A stretch of DNA of 60,859 nt. Origin: a virus. A program made the position numbers and the translations under genes. The notes below the pieces were generated by a model. That model was given only the letters and a program-made list of their open reading frames with translations. It was not told the DNA's origin and ran no database searches. Shown piece by piece: positions 53,201 to 60,847 of the stretch; position 1 is the stretch's first letter, and every line of letters begins with the position of its first letter. The stretch spans positions 1 to 60,859 of the IMG/VR virus record IMGVR_UViG_3300027896_000043. One strand, written 5' to 3'.

Positions 53201-55041
53201 AAAAACGTATCTTTAAGGTTGATGTTGGTAATATTCCACCCGCGGAAGTGGATATGTACATGGAAAAGTTAATGAATAAGGCAAAGAAAGTTCCATATAT
53301 TGACGAACGAACCGGAGACTATAATCTCCGATACAACTTAAACAATATGTTGGAAGACTTTTGGCTCCCGGTTCGTGGTGGAGACAGTGGAACATCGATT
53401 GATACACTATCCGGAATGGAATTTACGGGAATCGAAGACATTGAATATTTACGAAACAAGATGATGGCAGCGCTTAAAATTCCGAAAGCATTTTTGGGAT
53501 ATGACGAAACTCTATCTGGTAAATGTGTCCGTGGAAATACCAGAATTAAATTATTGGACGGTAGAGTTATGGAAATTAAAGACATTGCCGAATCATATCA
53601 GAATGGAAATGATCCTAAACTTGAAACATATTCATATGATACATCGACTAATTCAATTATTCCCGGAAAAATCGTTGAATGCAAAAAAACAAGATTAAAT
53701 GCTGAATTGGTTCGAATCCATTTGGATAATGGTACACACGTAGATACCACTCCGGATCATGGATTCGTTTTACTGGGAGGTAATCGAATTGACGCGAAAG
53801 ATTTGTCTCCGGGAAATAGTTTACAAGCAGTATATATTAGAACGAAAAAATTAGCACTTAATGCTAATGAATATGAGCAACTATATCAACCAAATACTCA
53901 ATCATGGGTTTGGACACATGAAATGGTAGATGAATATTATTCCGGGAAAATTATTAATAATGGATATACTCCGGGAAGAGTAAAAACACTAAAAAATAAA
54001 AATAAAATTTTCAACCATAAAGTTGTCAGCGTAGAATTTATCACTGACCGCGAAGATACATATAATATGGAAGTGTGGGACAAGAATGAGAATCACAATT
54101 ATCTCATAGATAATGGAATCATTATAAAAAATTCAACACTTGCAGCAGAAGATGTAAGATTCTCACGTACAATAGGTAGAATGCAAAGAATTATCGTTTC
54201 TGAACTATCAAAAATTGCAGTTGTTCATTTATTTGTTCAGGGATATAAAGATGCTTCACTTGTAGATTTTGAATTGAAATTGTCCAATCCTTCTACAGTA
54301 TTTGAACAAGAGAAGATTGCAATTTGGCAAGATAAAGTTAACTTGGCTAAAGACATGATGGAATCCAATAGTTTTAGCCGTAAATGGTTATATACAAAAT
54401 TGTGGGGATTGACCGAAGAGGAAGCTGAGCAAATACATACTGACGTTATTTCCGATAAAAAGGAAGAATGGAGATTGGAGCAGATAACAACTGAAGGTAA
54501 CGATCCAATGATGAGTAAGCAAAAAGTTGGGTCCGATGGAGAGTTGTCCGATGTTGGTGAATCCGGCGGAGACGAATCTTCTGAAGGATTACCCGATTTA
54601 TCTAGTTCCGGAAATGAAGCTGAAGCTCTTCCCGATTTATCTAGTTCCGGAAATGAAGCTGAAGCTCTTCCCGAGTTGACCGAATCAGATAAACCAAAAA
54701 AAGAAGAGGAGCCGCCTTCCCGACAAGAGAAGGATGAGCGAAATAGAAATAGAGACCAAACCGGAGAAAAAGATTCCACTGATTATCCTTTCGGTGAAGA
54801 TCCTCTTGGCACACAAGAAACTTTCCGTGAAAAATCACACAGAAAACCGAATAGAACAACGAATCCTAGACCGTTACGAGTAACTGAACGCTCACAGGGA
54901 ATTTCAATGGCATCTATGGCAGAAGAGCTTAAATCAATTAAACAAACATTGAGTCAAAGAAATCTCGTCAAAAATAAAAAATTGATAATTTCGGAAACAA
55001 CTTCGATGTTGGATGAATCGAATTTACTTGCCGATGAATAA
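50284..55041 (+). CDS. 20: Portal protein precursor with three inteins
   Basis: A 1585-residue precursor. Joined exteins (88 + 140 + 137 + 302 residues) give a 667-residue gp20-type portal (T4: 524). Characteristic extein parts are YDTMDSDAILASALDVYADE, WTRNLAKYGDFFLRMEI, PYGKSMLEPARRIWKQL, RAPEKRIFKVDVGNIP, and MAALKIPKAFLGYDE. The longer C-terminus is acidic and charged, with a perfect 13-residue repeat. The portal nucleates head assembly and is the DNA channel where the terminase docks. The precursor must lose three inteins; a failed splice would block head assembly. Confidence 0.94.
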   Translation: MADKTEAENKNDTLFNKLKKLFSSGVIVRNVGGKSLKISDTDNIQYATDRNSLRDRYNRLRSSTYNLHNRDMSLAYQAARLELFRDYDCIGEDTIIPLPDGSKPTIKELTEKYKDSPKEKFYVFSYDHDSKSIHLGNAYHPRKKGIRKAWKVTFDDGKYIIGSAGHPFLMRNGEYKKLENVTVGESVMPFYQKDFYHSGYRSIYNFSKGWQSEHVIVAEQFNHKLLENEVVHHKDFNKTNNLPTNLVIMNDADHRAYHCKINNEKIWSKENREKQILSIRNSVQFRKVHSWNGKRSGKNNPFFGKTHTIESNNKRSSSLKSAYSKIDTTGDKNSNYRDDLTFDNLKIKAIEYYKSNGKLLIDEFSKWVGCGQSSIRVRLKSNNTVWKSFKSEIESTLNHKITSIEYIGEKDVYDVTVDKYQNFATDSCFVHNTMDSDAILASALDVYADECLVPSEFGNVLTITSENEQVKKILENLFNDILNIEFNLWSWTRNLAKYGDFFLRMEISPEYGVYLVKPLSAYEITRVEGSDPQNINYVKFQHDGLGGGQEYENFEMAHFRLLSDSNFLPYGKCLKGDTYVDTEFGTTQIKDIKVGDVVWTFNSTTNKMELSTVLNQVSSGIKEIIRVRTQHNFVDCSREHPILTYNKLTEKMEYKVTDEIKIGDLLIISSNNNKQSRGHKIDKTVSEDLTCKSFSPTIDEIPDYVDEEFADFFGFMLGDGWIKKYSNGARVCFSLGTDEIQNTKYIAALEKYSGKPVRVTKVGSMDGKSRSATVYTKRLYEILRNMGFGENAKTKRIPTWVFEAPESIRLALLDGFYNADGWEFTDTWAKHCAIELCNKDLVFDIKRLVQLSNIKSSIPSSRIYNDTVEICGVSCNRSENHSIYYYPEGQIKQKMEKYDFIDSDNIFIEPVRKIEYQPEAETFDIQVESNNSNFIANGIIVHNSMLEPARRIWKQLSLMEDAMLIHRIVRAPEKRIFKVDVGNIPPAEVDMYMEKLMNKAKKVPYIDERTGDYNLRYNLNNMLEDFWLPVRGGDSGTSIDTLSGMEFTGIEDIEYLRNKMMAALKIPKAFLGYDETLSGKCVRGNTRIKLLDGRVMEIKDIAESYQNGNDPKLETYSYDTSTNSIIPGKIVECKKTRLNAELVRIHLDNGTHVDTTPDHGFVLLGGNRIDAKDLSPGNSLQAVYIRTKKLALNANEYEQLYQPNTQSWVWTHEMVDEYYSGKIINNGYTPGRVKTLKNKNKIFNHKVVSVEFITDREDTYNMEVWDKNENHNYLIDNGIIIKNSTLAAEDVRFSRTIGRMQRIIVSELSKIAVVHLFVQGYKDASLVDFELKLSNPSTVFEQEKIAIWQDKVNLAKDMMESNSFSRKWLYTKLWGLTEEEAEQIHTDVISDKKEEWRLEQITTEGNDPMMSKQKVGSDGELSDVGESGGDESSEGLPDLSSSGNEAEALPDLSSSGNEAEALPELTESDKPKKEEEPPSRQEKDERNRNRDQTGEKDSTDYPFGEDPLGTQETFREKSHRKPNRTTNPRPLRVTERSQGISMASMAEELKSIKQTLSQRNLVKNKKLIISETTSMLDESNLLADE
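50548..51579 (+). other. Portal intein 1 with HNH/NUMOD3-type endonuclease
   Basis: 344 residues. Starts CIGEDTIIPLPDG; block B is IIGSAGHPFLM. The centre is an HNH nuclease (EHVIVAEQ, VVHHKDFNKTNNLPTNL, ADHRAYH) followed by a NUMOD3-like GKNNPFFGKTHT. It ends SCFVHN with +1 Thr. An HNH endonuclease in an intein is much rarer than LAGLIDADG. Confidence 0.85.
52000..53112 (+). other. Portal intein 2 with LAGLIDADG endonuclease
   Basis: 371 residues. Starts CLKGDTYVDTEFGTTQIKDI; block B is FVDCSREHPILT. Endonuclease motifs are FFGFMLGDGWI and LLDGFYNADGWE. It ends ANGIIVHN with +1 Ser. Inserted in PYGK|SMLEPARR. Confidence 0.9.
53524..54132 (+). other. Portal intein 3, mini-intein or degenerate endonuclease
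   Basis: 203 residues. Starts CVRGNTRIKLLDGRVMEIKD; block B is HVDTTPDHGFVLL. It ends DNGIIIKN with +1 Ser; the penultimate residue is Lys. About 65 residues between the B and F blocks are too few for a full endonuclease and show no LAGLIDADG or HNH motif. Confidence 0.85.
54592..54669 (+). repeat. Perfect 39-bp direct repeat in the portal gene
   Basis: Two identical adjacent 39-bp copies (54592-54630 and 54631-54669) encode PDLSSSGNEAEAL twice in the acidic C-terminal tail. Complete identity suggests a recent duplication. Confidence 0.95.
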
Positions 55042-55078
55042 TATAAATCAATATTTGTCATTTTTCCATTCTACTAAT

Positions 55079-55087
55079 ATATTTATA
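55079..55087 (+). promoter_or_regulatory. Candidate late promoter element ATATTTATA
   Basis: 11 nt before ATG 55099, after a T-rich sequence following the portal gene. Confidence 0.4.
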
Positions 55088-55098
55088 ATCAACACCCG

Positions 55099-55974
55099 AT
55101 GAAGAAACTTAGCCATTCAAAATATCGTAATACTGGTATATTATTTGAACTTTTAGTTCGTCAAGTAACCGCTGATATTCTCAATGGTTCCGATGATTCT
55201 CGCGCTAATAAAATACTACGAACATTTTTCTCAGAATCCACGGAACTCGGAAAAGAAAATCGACTATATAGAATTATTGTCGAGGAAAAGGTAAAGGATC
55301 AGTCGAGTGCAGATAGACTTCTTGGTACGGTGGTTAGTACCCGCAGAAAATTAAATGAGACGGAGTTATTGACTCAGAAGTATAATCTCATAAAAGAAAT
55401 AAAAAGCAATTATCCAATCGATGATTTTCTACGTGGAAGTATTCAGAATTACAAATTACTAGCATCGGTATATAAAATTTTTGAAGATTCTGTTAATAAA
55501 GTTCAATGTGATCCACGAGATTTATTTAAAGCTCGTGGGTGTATAGTTGAACACATGGCATCGAAATTGTCTCCAACTAGATTGATTTCCGAAACGGAAA
55601 AACAAGATTTAATTAAGACGTATCAACAACAAAACGAAGATGTTCGATTGTTGGCATATAAAATATTAATCGACTCGTTCAATGAAAAATATGCCGGATT
55701 AAACGAGAAACAAAAAGTATTAATTCGTGAGTATATAAATAACATTAGTAACACGAACTCACTTCGACAATATATCAATAAAGAAGTACCCGAAATAAAA
55801 ATCGAATTAACCGAGTTGAAGAAATCGGTTCCAAATAATATAGTCAAAATAAAAATTGACGAAACAATTTCACAACTGGAAAAAATAACAAAGGGTACAT
55901 TGGTAAAAGACAATCAAATAATGGCACTGATGTTGTCATATGAATTGATCAAAGAACTTAAATCGATAAAATGA
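55099..55974 (+). CDS. Conserved head-region protein, 291 aa
   Basis: A 291-residue, almost wholly helical, charged protein (MKKLSHSKYRNTGILFELLV..., later STRRKLNETELLTQKYNLIK). Location between portal and prohead protease, and helical charged character, suit a prohead core or assembly protein. The ATGA overlap with the next gene (55971) suggests coupled translation of four genes up to the protease. No named family can be assigned. Confidence 0.65.
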   Translation: MKKLSHSKYRNTGILFELLVRQVTADILNGSDDSRANKILRTFFSESTELGKENRLYRIIVEEKVKDQSSADRLLGTVVSTRRKLNETELLTQKYNLIKEIKSNYPIDDFLRGSIQNYKLLASVYKIFEDSVNKVQCDPRDLFKARGCIVEHMASKLSPTRLISETEKQDLIKTYQQQNEDVRLLAYKILIDSFNEKYAGLNEKQKVLIREYINNISNTNSLRQYINKEVPEIKIELTELKKSVPNNIVKIKIDETISQLEKITKGTLVKDNQIMALMLSYELIKELKSIK

Positions 55975-56471
55975 AAAAATCACATCTACGAAAATTGATA
56001 CGGGAAGAATTGAATAGAAAAAAACTTTCACGTCAGCCGACCGGCGACGAATCTGTAATAGAATTAAATTACAATATAACCGGCGATCCAGTTCAATATG
56101 ATGGATATGATTGGGATGTCGAAGCATTGGTTGATGGTGAGGGTGGTATAATTGAACTAAAAATTATTAATCCAGAGACGGATGAAGTAACGACCTATCG
56201 GGATGATAAACCAATTGTCGGAGATAAAAAACTCATAAGTACCGCAATTGAAGCGGTTGAAAAAAAGTTCGAGAAATTGTCAGCAGCATCAAAAGACGAA
56301 TATGACGTTGATCGTGGACTAGAACGTGAAAAGGATCGAGCAGAGTATCAGCAAAATTACTACGATGATATTGGAAATGGAATGAATGAGTCAACACTAA
56401 AAAAATTGATTAAATTAGTTACCGAAGTCATCTCCGAGAGCAAGACAAAAAATGACAAACGAAAATCTTAA
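55971..56471 (+). CDS. Prohead-region protein, 166 aa
   Basis: Start overlaps the previous stop (ATGA). It begins MKKSHLRKLIREELNRKKLS and ends with a similar helix, NESTLKKLIKLVTEVISESK. In between is an acidic alpha/beta domain (YDGYDWDVEALVDGEGGIIE). The repeated L-(R/K)-x-L-I-(R/K) helices at the ends recall the N-terminal targeting peptides of T4-like core proteins. This is inference; no cleavage site can be shown. It overlaps the next gene by 20 nt. Confidence 0.6.
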   Translation: MKKSHLRKLIREELNRKKLSRQPTGDESVIELNYNITGDPVQYDGYDWDVEALVDGEGGIIELKIINPETDEVTTYRDDKPIVGDKKLISTAIEAVEKKFEKLSAASKDEYDVDRGLEREKDRAEYQQNYYDDIGNGMNESTLKKLIKLVTEVISESKTKNDKRKS

Positions 56472-56952
56472 AAATATATTGAGGGAAATCATCGGAGAAG
56501 TTTTGGATGAAATCACCGGAACTGGATCGGTTGCTGGTTATCAGACACCATTTGCATTCGCCGGAAAAGGAGATACTGAACGGAAAAAGAAAATTGCAAA
56601 ACGATCAATTCCCGGCGGAAAAGTTGTCGATGATGAAGAAAATCCAGACGAAATAACCGAAGGTGATAGACTCCCAATTATCACGCGAGGCACGGTTGCC
56701 GAGGGGCGCGGTAGGTATCACAATTTTAAAACAGATCCAACGATGAAGACCCATCGGAAAATTTCATATGGAATAAAAGAAGCACATTCAATGTTACATG
56801 AGGTGGAATTTCTCGTCGGTTTATGTGAACGATTAAAAACAGAATCCGGAACTTCCAATACGGATTTATGGAGTAGAACAAAAAAAGACATCGTGAATAT
56901 TCACGGTAGATTAAAAGAAATAGCTAAACGAATCAACCGATTAAACAAATAA
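56452..56952 (+). CDS. Prohead-region protein, 166 aa, second
   Basis: Begins MTNENLKNILREIIGEVLDE, again an amphipathic helix of the same pattern. A Gly/basic linker (KIAKRSIPGGKVVDDEENPD) and a helical domain near the C-terminus (IKEAHSMLHEVEFLVGLCER) follow. It starts 20 nt inside the upstream gene and ends 1 nt before the next. Likely a scaffold or core component by position only. Confidence 0.6.
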   Translation: MTNENLKNILREIIGEVLDEITGTGSVAGYQTPFAFAGKGDTERKKKIAKRSIPGGKVVDDEENPDEITEGDRLPIITRGTVAEGRGRYHNFKTDPTMKTHRKISYGIKEAHSMLHEVEFLVGLCERLKTESGTSNTDLWSRTKKDIVNIHGRLKEIAKRINRLNK

Positions 56953-56953
56953 A

Positions 56954-57481
56954 ATGAATTTACGAACCATAGTCGCACAAATATTAAATGAAGATGCTCC
57001 AATTAATAGCAATCAATCATCGCCTACAGTTTCTCCGAAGCAATATTCAGTTTTAACTGATTTTCAGACATTTGAACGGACAATTGATACCCAAACAGCC
57101 GCCGCAAAAAAACAGCTGGAAACTACTTTGTTAAAAAACGTAGGAAAGAAAAAAGTTGTCGCTCGTGCATCCAAAGGTGGAATGGGGCAAGTTGAACAAG
57201 AGTATACAATTGACGTTAGTGGAGTGGCAATTACATATTTAAAGGACGAATATTATATTGTATTAAAAGGATTGGATGGGAAAGAGTACTACGTAAATCC
57301 GGCATTTCCAGTAAAAATAATTGGCGATTCTACCGCAAGTAACCCGGCACAGCAAATTAGACAACCAAATCAATCAACCACTACGCCAAAAATTAGCATG
57401 GGAAGTAGATCCGTCGGCGGAATAGTTTCTCCGCAAAATATGGGAATTTCTTCCGGTGGACCAAATACTTTATCACGATGA
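56954..57481 (+). CDS. Prohead-region protein, 175 aa
   Basis: Begins MNLRTIVAQILNEDAPINSN, a short helix of the same kind followed by a Ser/Pro linker. A compact beta domain with the segment GVAITYLKDEYYIVLKGLDG is in the middle. A low-complexity Gln/Ser/Gly tail follows. The stop overlaps the protease start (ATGA 57478), so it is translated with it. Function unknown; core or internal head protein is plausible. Confidence 0.6.
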   Translation: MNLRTIVAQILNEDAPINSNQSSPTVSPKQYSVLTDFQTFERTIDTQTAAAKKQLETTLLKNVGKKKVVARASKGGMGQVEQEYTIDVSGVAITYLKDEYYIVLKGLDGKEYYVNPAFPVKIIGDSTASNPAQQIRQPNQSTTTPKISMGSRSVGGIVSPQNMGISSGGPNTLSR

Positions 57482-59211
57482 GCAAACAATTACTTATAGA
57501 TTTTATTCCATTTGAAATTACTCCGGAGCTATTATCCGAAGCTCGCGGCGATCCGAGTAAACCGTTACGGGTAAAGGGTCCACTTCAACGTGCAAATCAA
57601 AAAAATTTCAATGGCCGAATTTACCCACGCCCACTATTGGAACGTGAAGCGAAAAAATATGAAGAACTTGTACGTGAAAGACGAGCTTTAGGTGAATTAG
57701 ATCATCCAGAATGTCATCGTCCCGGTTCATATATACTCACGAACAATGGGTGGAAATTATTAGAATCAGTTACAGTCGGAGAATTGGTTGCAACATTGAA
57801 TCCGGATACTTCGGCGCTCGAATATAATCCAATTGATCGAGTTATTAATCAAGCATATACCGGGAAAATGATTTCTATTCGCGGTAAAAATATAGATTCG
57901 ATGGTAACCCCAAATCATAGATTTATTCTACGAGATCGAAATGGAAAATTAATAGAAAAAACCGCACAAGAAATATTTGAATTATCAAAATCCGGAAAGT
58001 ATTCACATTTGTCGATACCAATTACAGCGGATAGTTGGACCGGAAAATCGATGGAAACATATACAATTCCCGGTATTGATATAAACAACATTTCAAATCA
58101 ATATATCAACAAATCAAACCAATCTAATCCATTGGTATTAAATTCTGCTGCGTGGTTTTCATTTTTGGGATTTTATCTTGCAGAAGGACATGTAACCAAT
58201 CGAAACATTGGTGGCGGATATTCCATTTTTATAACACAGAACGAAGGGCACATCGCTGACATGTTTCGAGATATTCTAAGTAAGATGAGCCCAGAATTGG
58301 AATGGAAGGAAAAAGAAAAATCTGGGACAGACTCAGCAGTAATTTTCTATGCATCCGACGCTCGATTACACACATATTTGGCAGAACTTGGAAATAAATA
58401 TACTAAATATATCCCGGATGATATAAAGTCAGCTTCCTCCGATCTATTACAGTGTTTATATGACTGGTTTGTCAATGGAGACGGTACGGTTGTTGGGAAA
58501 TATGACCGCACATCAATTTTTTCTGTATCCAAACGGTTGATGGAGGATTTCAGTGAAATAGTTCTCAAACTTGGCATGTCATGTGTTTTGAAAGAACAAA
58601 TTTCTGACAAAGACTATATGTTCGCGGGACATCTGATTGAAACAAAAAATAAACACGTATTATATAGACTATGGATAAAGGAATCAAAAGCTATCCATCT
58701 AGATTTCCGCTTTATAAAAATCGAAGAAGTTGATTATTCCGGAACTGTACATTGCGTCACAGTAAAGAATGGAACATTTTATTGCCGAGATCACGATAAA
58801 TGTTTCTGGTCCGGAAATTCTTCCGTGATTAACTTGAAAAATGTTTCCCACAATGTAGTTGATATATCGTGGGAGGGAGACACATTGATGGGGACTCTTG
58901 AAATTTTAACAACTCCATCGGGAAATATTGCAAGAGAATTGATCAAGAACAACGTTCGACTTGGAATTTCTAGTCGAGGACTTGGATCAATCAAAAATGT
59001 CAGCGAAAATGCAGTAGAGGTTCAAGAAGACTTCGATCTTATATGTTTCGATTTGGTTTCTTCTCCGTCAACGAGGGGGGCATATATGAATCTAACCGAA
59101 GGACTCATAAAAGAAGGAATCACTCACAAAACATCAAAGTCCGAGAAATCGTTGGATAAATATTTAAAAATTGAACACATTATTCGGGATATTTTGGGTG
59201 AATTAAAGTAA
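57478..59211 (+). CDS. 21: Prohead protease precursor with one intein
   Basis: A 577-residue precursor. The exteins (78 + 130) give 208 residues, like T4 gp21 (212). Catalytic His76 lies in LGELDHPE and the Ser in LGISSRGLGS (about 129-130). The early motif NFNGRIYPRPLLEREA is typical of the family. The intein sits two residues after the catalytic His, so the unspliced protein should be inactive. The protease cleaves the scaffold and capsid proteins in prohead maturation. The next gene is the homing endonuclease and then the start of a further head gene. Confidence 0.94.
   Translation: MSKQLLIDFIPFEITPELLSEARGDPSKPLRVKGPLQRANQKNFNGRIYPRPLLEREAKKYEELVRERRALGELDHPECHRPGSYILTNNGWKLLESVTVGELVATLNPDTSALEYNPIDRVINQAYTGKMISIRGKNIDSMVTPNHRFILRDRNGKLIEKTAQEIFELSKSGKYSHLSIPITADSWTGKSMETYTIPGIDINNISNQYINKSNQSNPLVLNSAAWFSFLGFYLAEGHVTNRNIGGGYSIFITQNEGHIADMFRDILSKMSPELEWKEKEKSGTDSAVIFYASDARLHTYLAELGNKYTKYIPDDIKSASSDLLQCLYDWFVNGDGTVVGKYDRTSIFSVSKRLMEDFSEIVLKLGMSCVLKEQISDKDYMFAGHLIETKNKHVLYRLWIKESKAIHLDFRFIKIEEVDYSGTVHCVTVKNGTFYCRDHDKCFWSGNSSVINLKNVSHNVVDISWEGDTLMGTLEILTTPSGNIARELIKNNVRLGISSRGLGSIKNVSENAVEVQEDFDLICFDLVSSPSTRGAYMNLTEGLIKEGITHKTSKSEKSLDKYLKIEHIIRDILGELK
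57712..58818 (+). other. Prohead protease intein with LAGLIDADG endonuclease
   Basis: 369 residues. Starts CHRPGSYILTNNGWKLLESV; block B is SMVTPNHRFILR. Endonuclease motifs are FLGFYLAEGHV and LYDWFVNGDGTV. The C-terminal part, VKNGTFYCRDHDKCFWSGN, has Gly in place of the penultimate His and +1 Ser. Inserted in LDHPE|SSVINL. Confidence 0.88.
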
Positions 59212-59220
59212 TATAGATAT

Positions 59221-60828
59221 ATGAAATCGTCAGTCGAATCTCTCTTAGTAAACGGAAAACTTCCGTCGAAAAGAGGGAGACGTGAATATTTTGTCAATTC
59301 CAACAAAATGGATGTATATGAATTTATTTTGGATGCGACTAAATTTTTAGATTCCAACGCCACATTAACAGAACGAATATATTGCATATGTAATAATATA
59401 ACTTCTAAAGTTGTTTGCATACAATGCAAATCGACAACGCCAAAGTTTTTTTCCATCTCTCTTGGGTACAGACCATTCTGTTCCAGTTTGTGTGCACAAA
59501 CATCCGATCTAACCAAGAAAAAAAGTGAATCCACGAATATGACCAACCGTGGCGTTAGATGGCCACAACAATCATTAGATATCAGAACAAAATCTGCGAA
59601 AACAAATATGGAACGGTATGGAGTTGACAATGTATCAAAATCAAGTGAAATACAACAGAAAAAAATAGATACTTGTTTGGTCAATCACGGAATGGATTAT
59701 ATATTGAGAACCAGTAAATCTTTATGCCAAGTAAAATTTGGAAAAGATAATGTTCAACAAGTTGATTGGATAAAGAAAAAAAGAATACAAACAAATCGGA
59801 ATATATTATTTAGTCGAATTTGTTCATATTCTAAAAAATTCAATGTTTCTCCGGCATTCACGGAATCCGACTGGATTGGCGGCGGCCATTCCAACAAATA
59901 TCCATTCAAATGCAAAAAATGCGAAACAATATTTTTAGATGACGCGTCCGAAGATAGAGGGATTAGATGTCCAACTTGTTATCCACCAAACATATCATTG
60001 GCTGAAAAAAATTTGTTGGAATTTGTCAAATATCTAATTCCGGGTGAAACTGTATTAGAAAATTGTAGATCCGTAATTTCGCCACTGGAATTGGATATCT
60101 ATATCCCGAATAAGAAGATTGCCATTGAATATAATGGATTATATTTTCATTCTGAAATATCCGGGAATAAAGATAAAAATTATCATGTCAAGAAAACTAA
60201 CAAATGTCAAGAAAGGGGAATCAATCTGATTCAGATATTTGAGGATGAATGGTTACAAAAACGGGACATCGTTGAATCTCTATTGAAACAAGCACTATGC
60301 AAACCTAAAATATCATCCGATAATTGTTCAATTGTATCAATTTCATACGATGAAAAATCCAAATTTCTAGATTTGCACCATTTACGCGGAAACGAACCTT
60401 CCGCGTCACATTTTGCTGGAATGTTTCATGATAACAAATTGATCGGGGTAATTACTGCAAAGCAATCCGGAGATTGTTCCGAAATAACTAGGATATGTTT
60501 TACTGAAAATATTTCAGGTGGATCGGCCGCGCTGATACAATTCGTACAATCCGAATTAGTCACAAAATCAATTATAATATCCGTGGATCGTAATTGGATG
60601 AATATTGTGAATTGTACAGTTCATGGATTCACTCAATCTAAAATTACCGATCCGGATTATTTGTATGTGAATTCGCATTCAGCTAAGAGATTTGCATATG
60701 AGAATCTAGAAAATTCACTTGAAACTATCAAGATTGATTCCACATTATCTGAATGGGAAAACATGAAATCGAATGGTTTCGATAGAATTTGGGATTGTGG
60801 CCAAACAATTTTCGCCAAACAAACATAA
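59221..60828 (+). CDS. Free-standing Vsr-like (EDxHD) homing endonuclease
   Basis: A 535-residue protein. The N-terminal 120 residues hold cysteine pairs (CICNN, CIQCKS, CSSLCAQ). Residues about 130-185 contain NUMOD-like repeats of the form K-T-N-x-x-x-Y-G-V-D-N-V-S-K (MERYGVDNVSKSSEIQQKK). A zinc ribbon CKKCETIF/CPTCYPP lies at about 225-260. The Vsr-like nuclease fold is at about 285-345 (LELDIYIPNKKIAIEYNGLY; IFEDEW). This family was described from phage and environmental loci with fractured or intein-bearing genes. It lies just after the protease gene and is not inside any intein. Confidence 0.85.
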   Translation: MKSSVESLLVNGKLPSKRGRREYFVNSNKMDVYEFILDATKFLDSNATLTERIYCICNNITSKVVCIQCKSTTPKFFSISLGYRPFCSSLCAQTSDLTKKKSESTNMTNRGVRWPQQSLDIRTKSAKTNMERYGVDNVSKSSEIQQKKIDTCLVNHGMDYILRTSKSLCQVKFGKDNVQQVDWIKKKRIQTNRNILFSRICSYSKKFNVSPAFTESDWIGGGHSNKYPFKCKKCETIFLDDASEDRGIRCPTCYPPNISLAEKNLLEFVKYLIPGETVLENCRSVISPLELDIYIPNKKIAIEYNGLYFHSEISGNKDKNYHVKKTNKCQERGINLIQIFEDEWLQKRDIVESLLKQALCKPKISSDNCSIVSISYDEKSKFLDLHHLRGNEPSASHFAGMFHDNKLIGVITAKQSGDCSEITRICFTENISGGSAALIQFVQSELVTKSIIISVDRNWMNIVNCTVHGFTQSKITDPDYLYVNSHSAKRFAYENLENSLETIKIDSTLSEWENMKSNGFDRIWDCGQTIFAKQT

Positions 60829-60835
60829 CAACTAC

Positions 60836-60844
60836 ATATTTATA
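60836..60844 (+). promoter_or_regulatory. Candidate late promoter element ATATTTATA
   Basis: 3 nt before ATG 60848. It suggests that the next head gene has its own late transcript and is not dependent on the endonuclease gene. Confidence 0.4.
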
Positions 60845-60847
60845 ATC

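Noticed and set aside
57712-58818. Reading the protease insert as a fused second enzyme domain
   Set aside because: It starts with Cys, ends with Asn before Ser, has block B and two LAGLIDADG motifs, and its removal restores a 208-aa protease.
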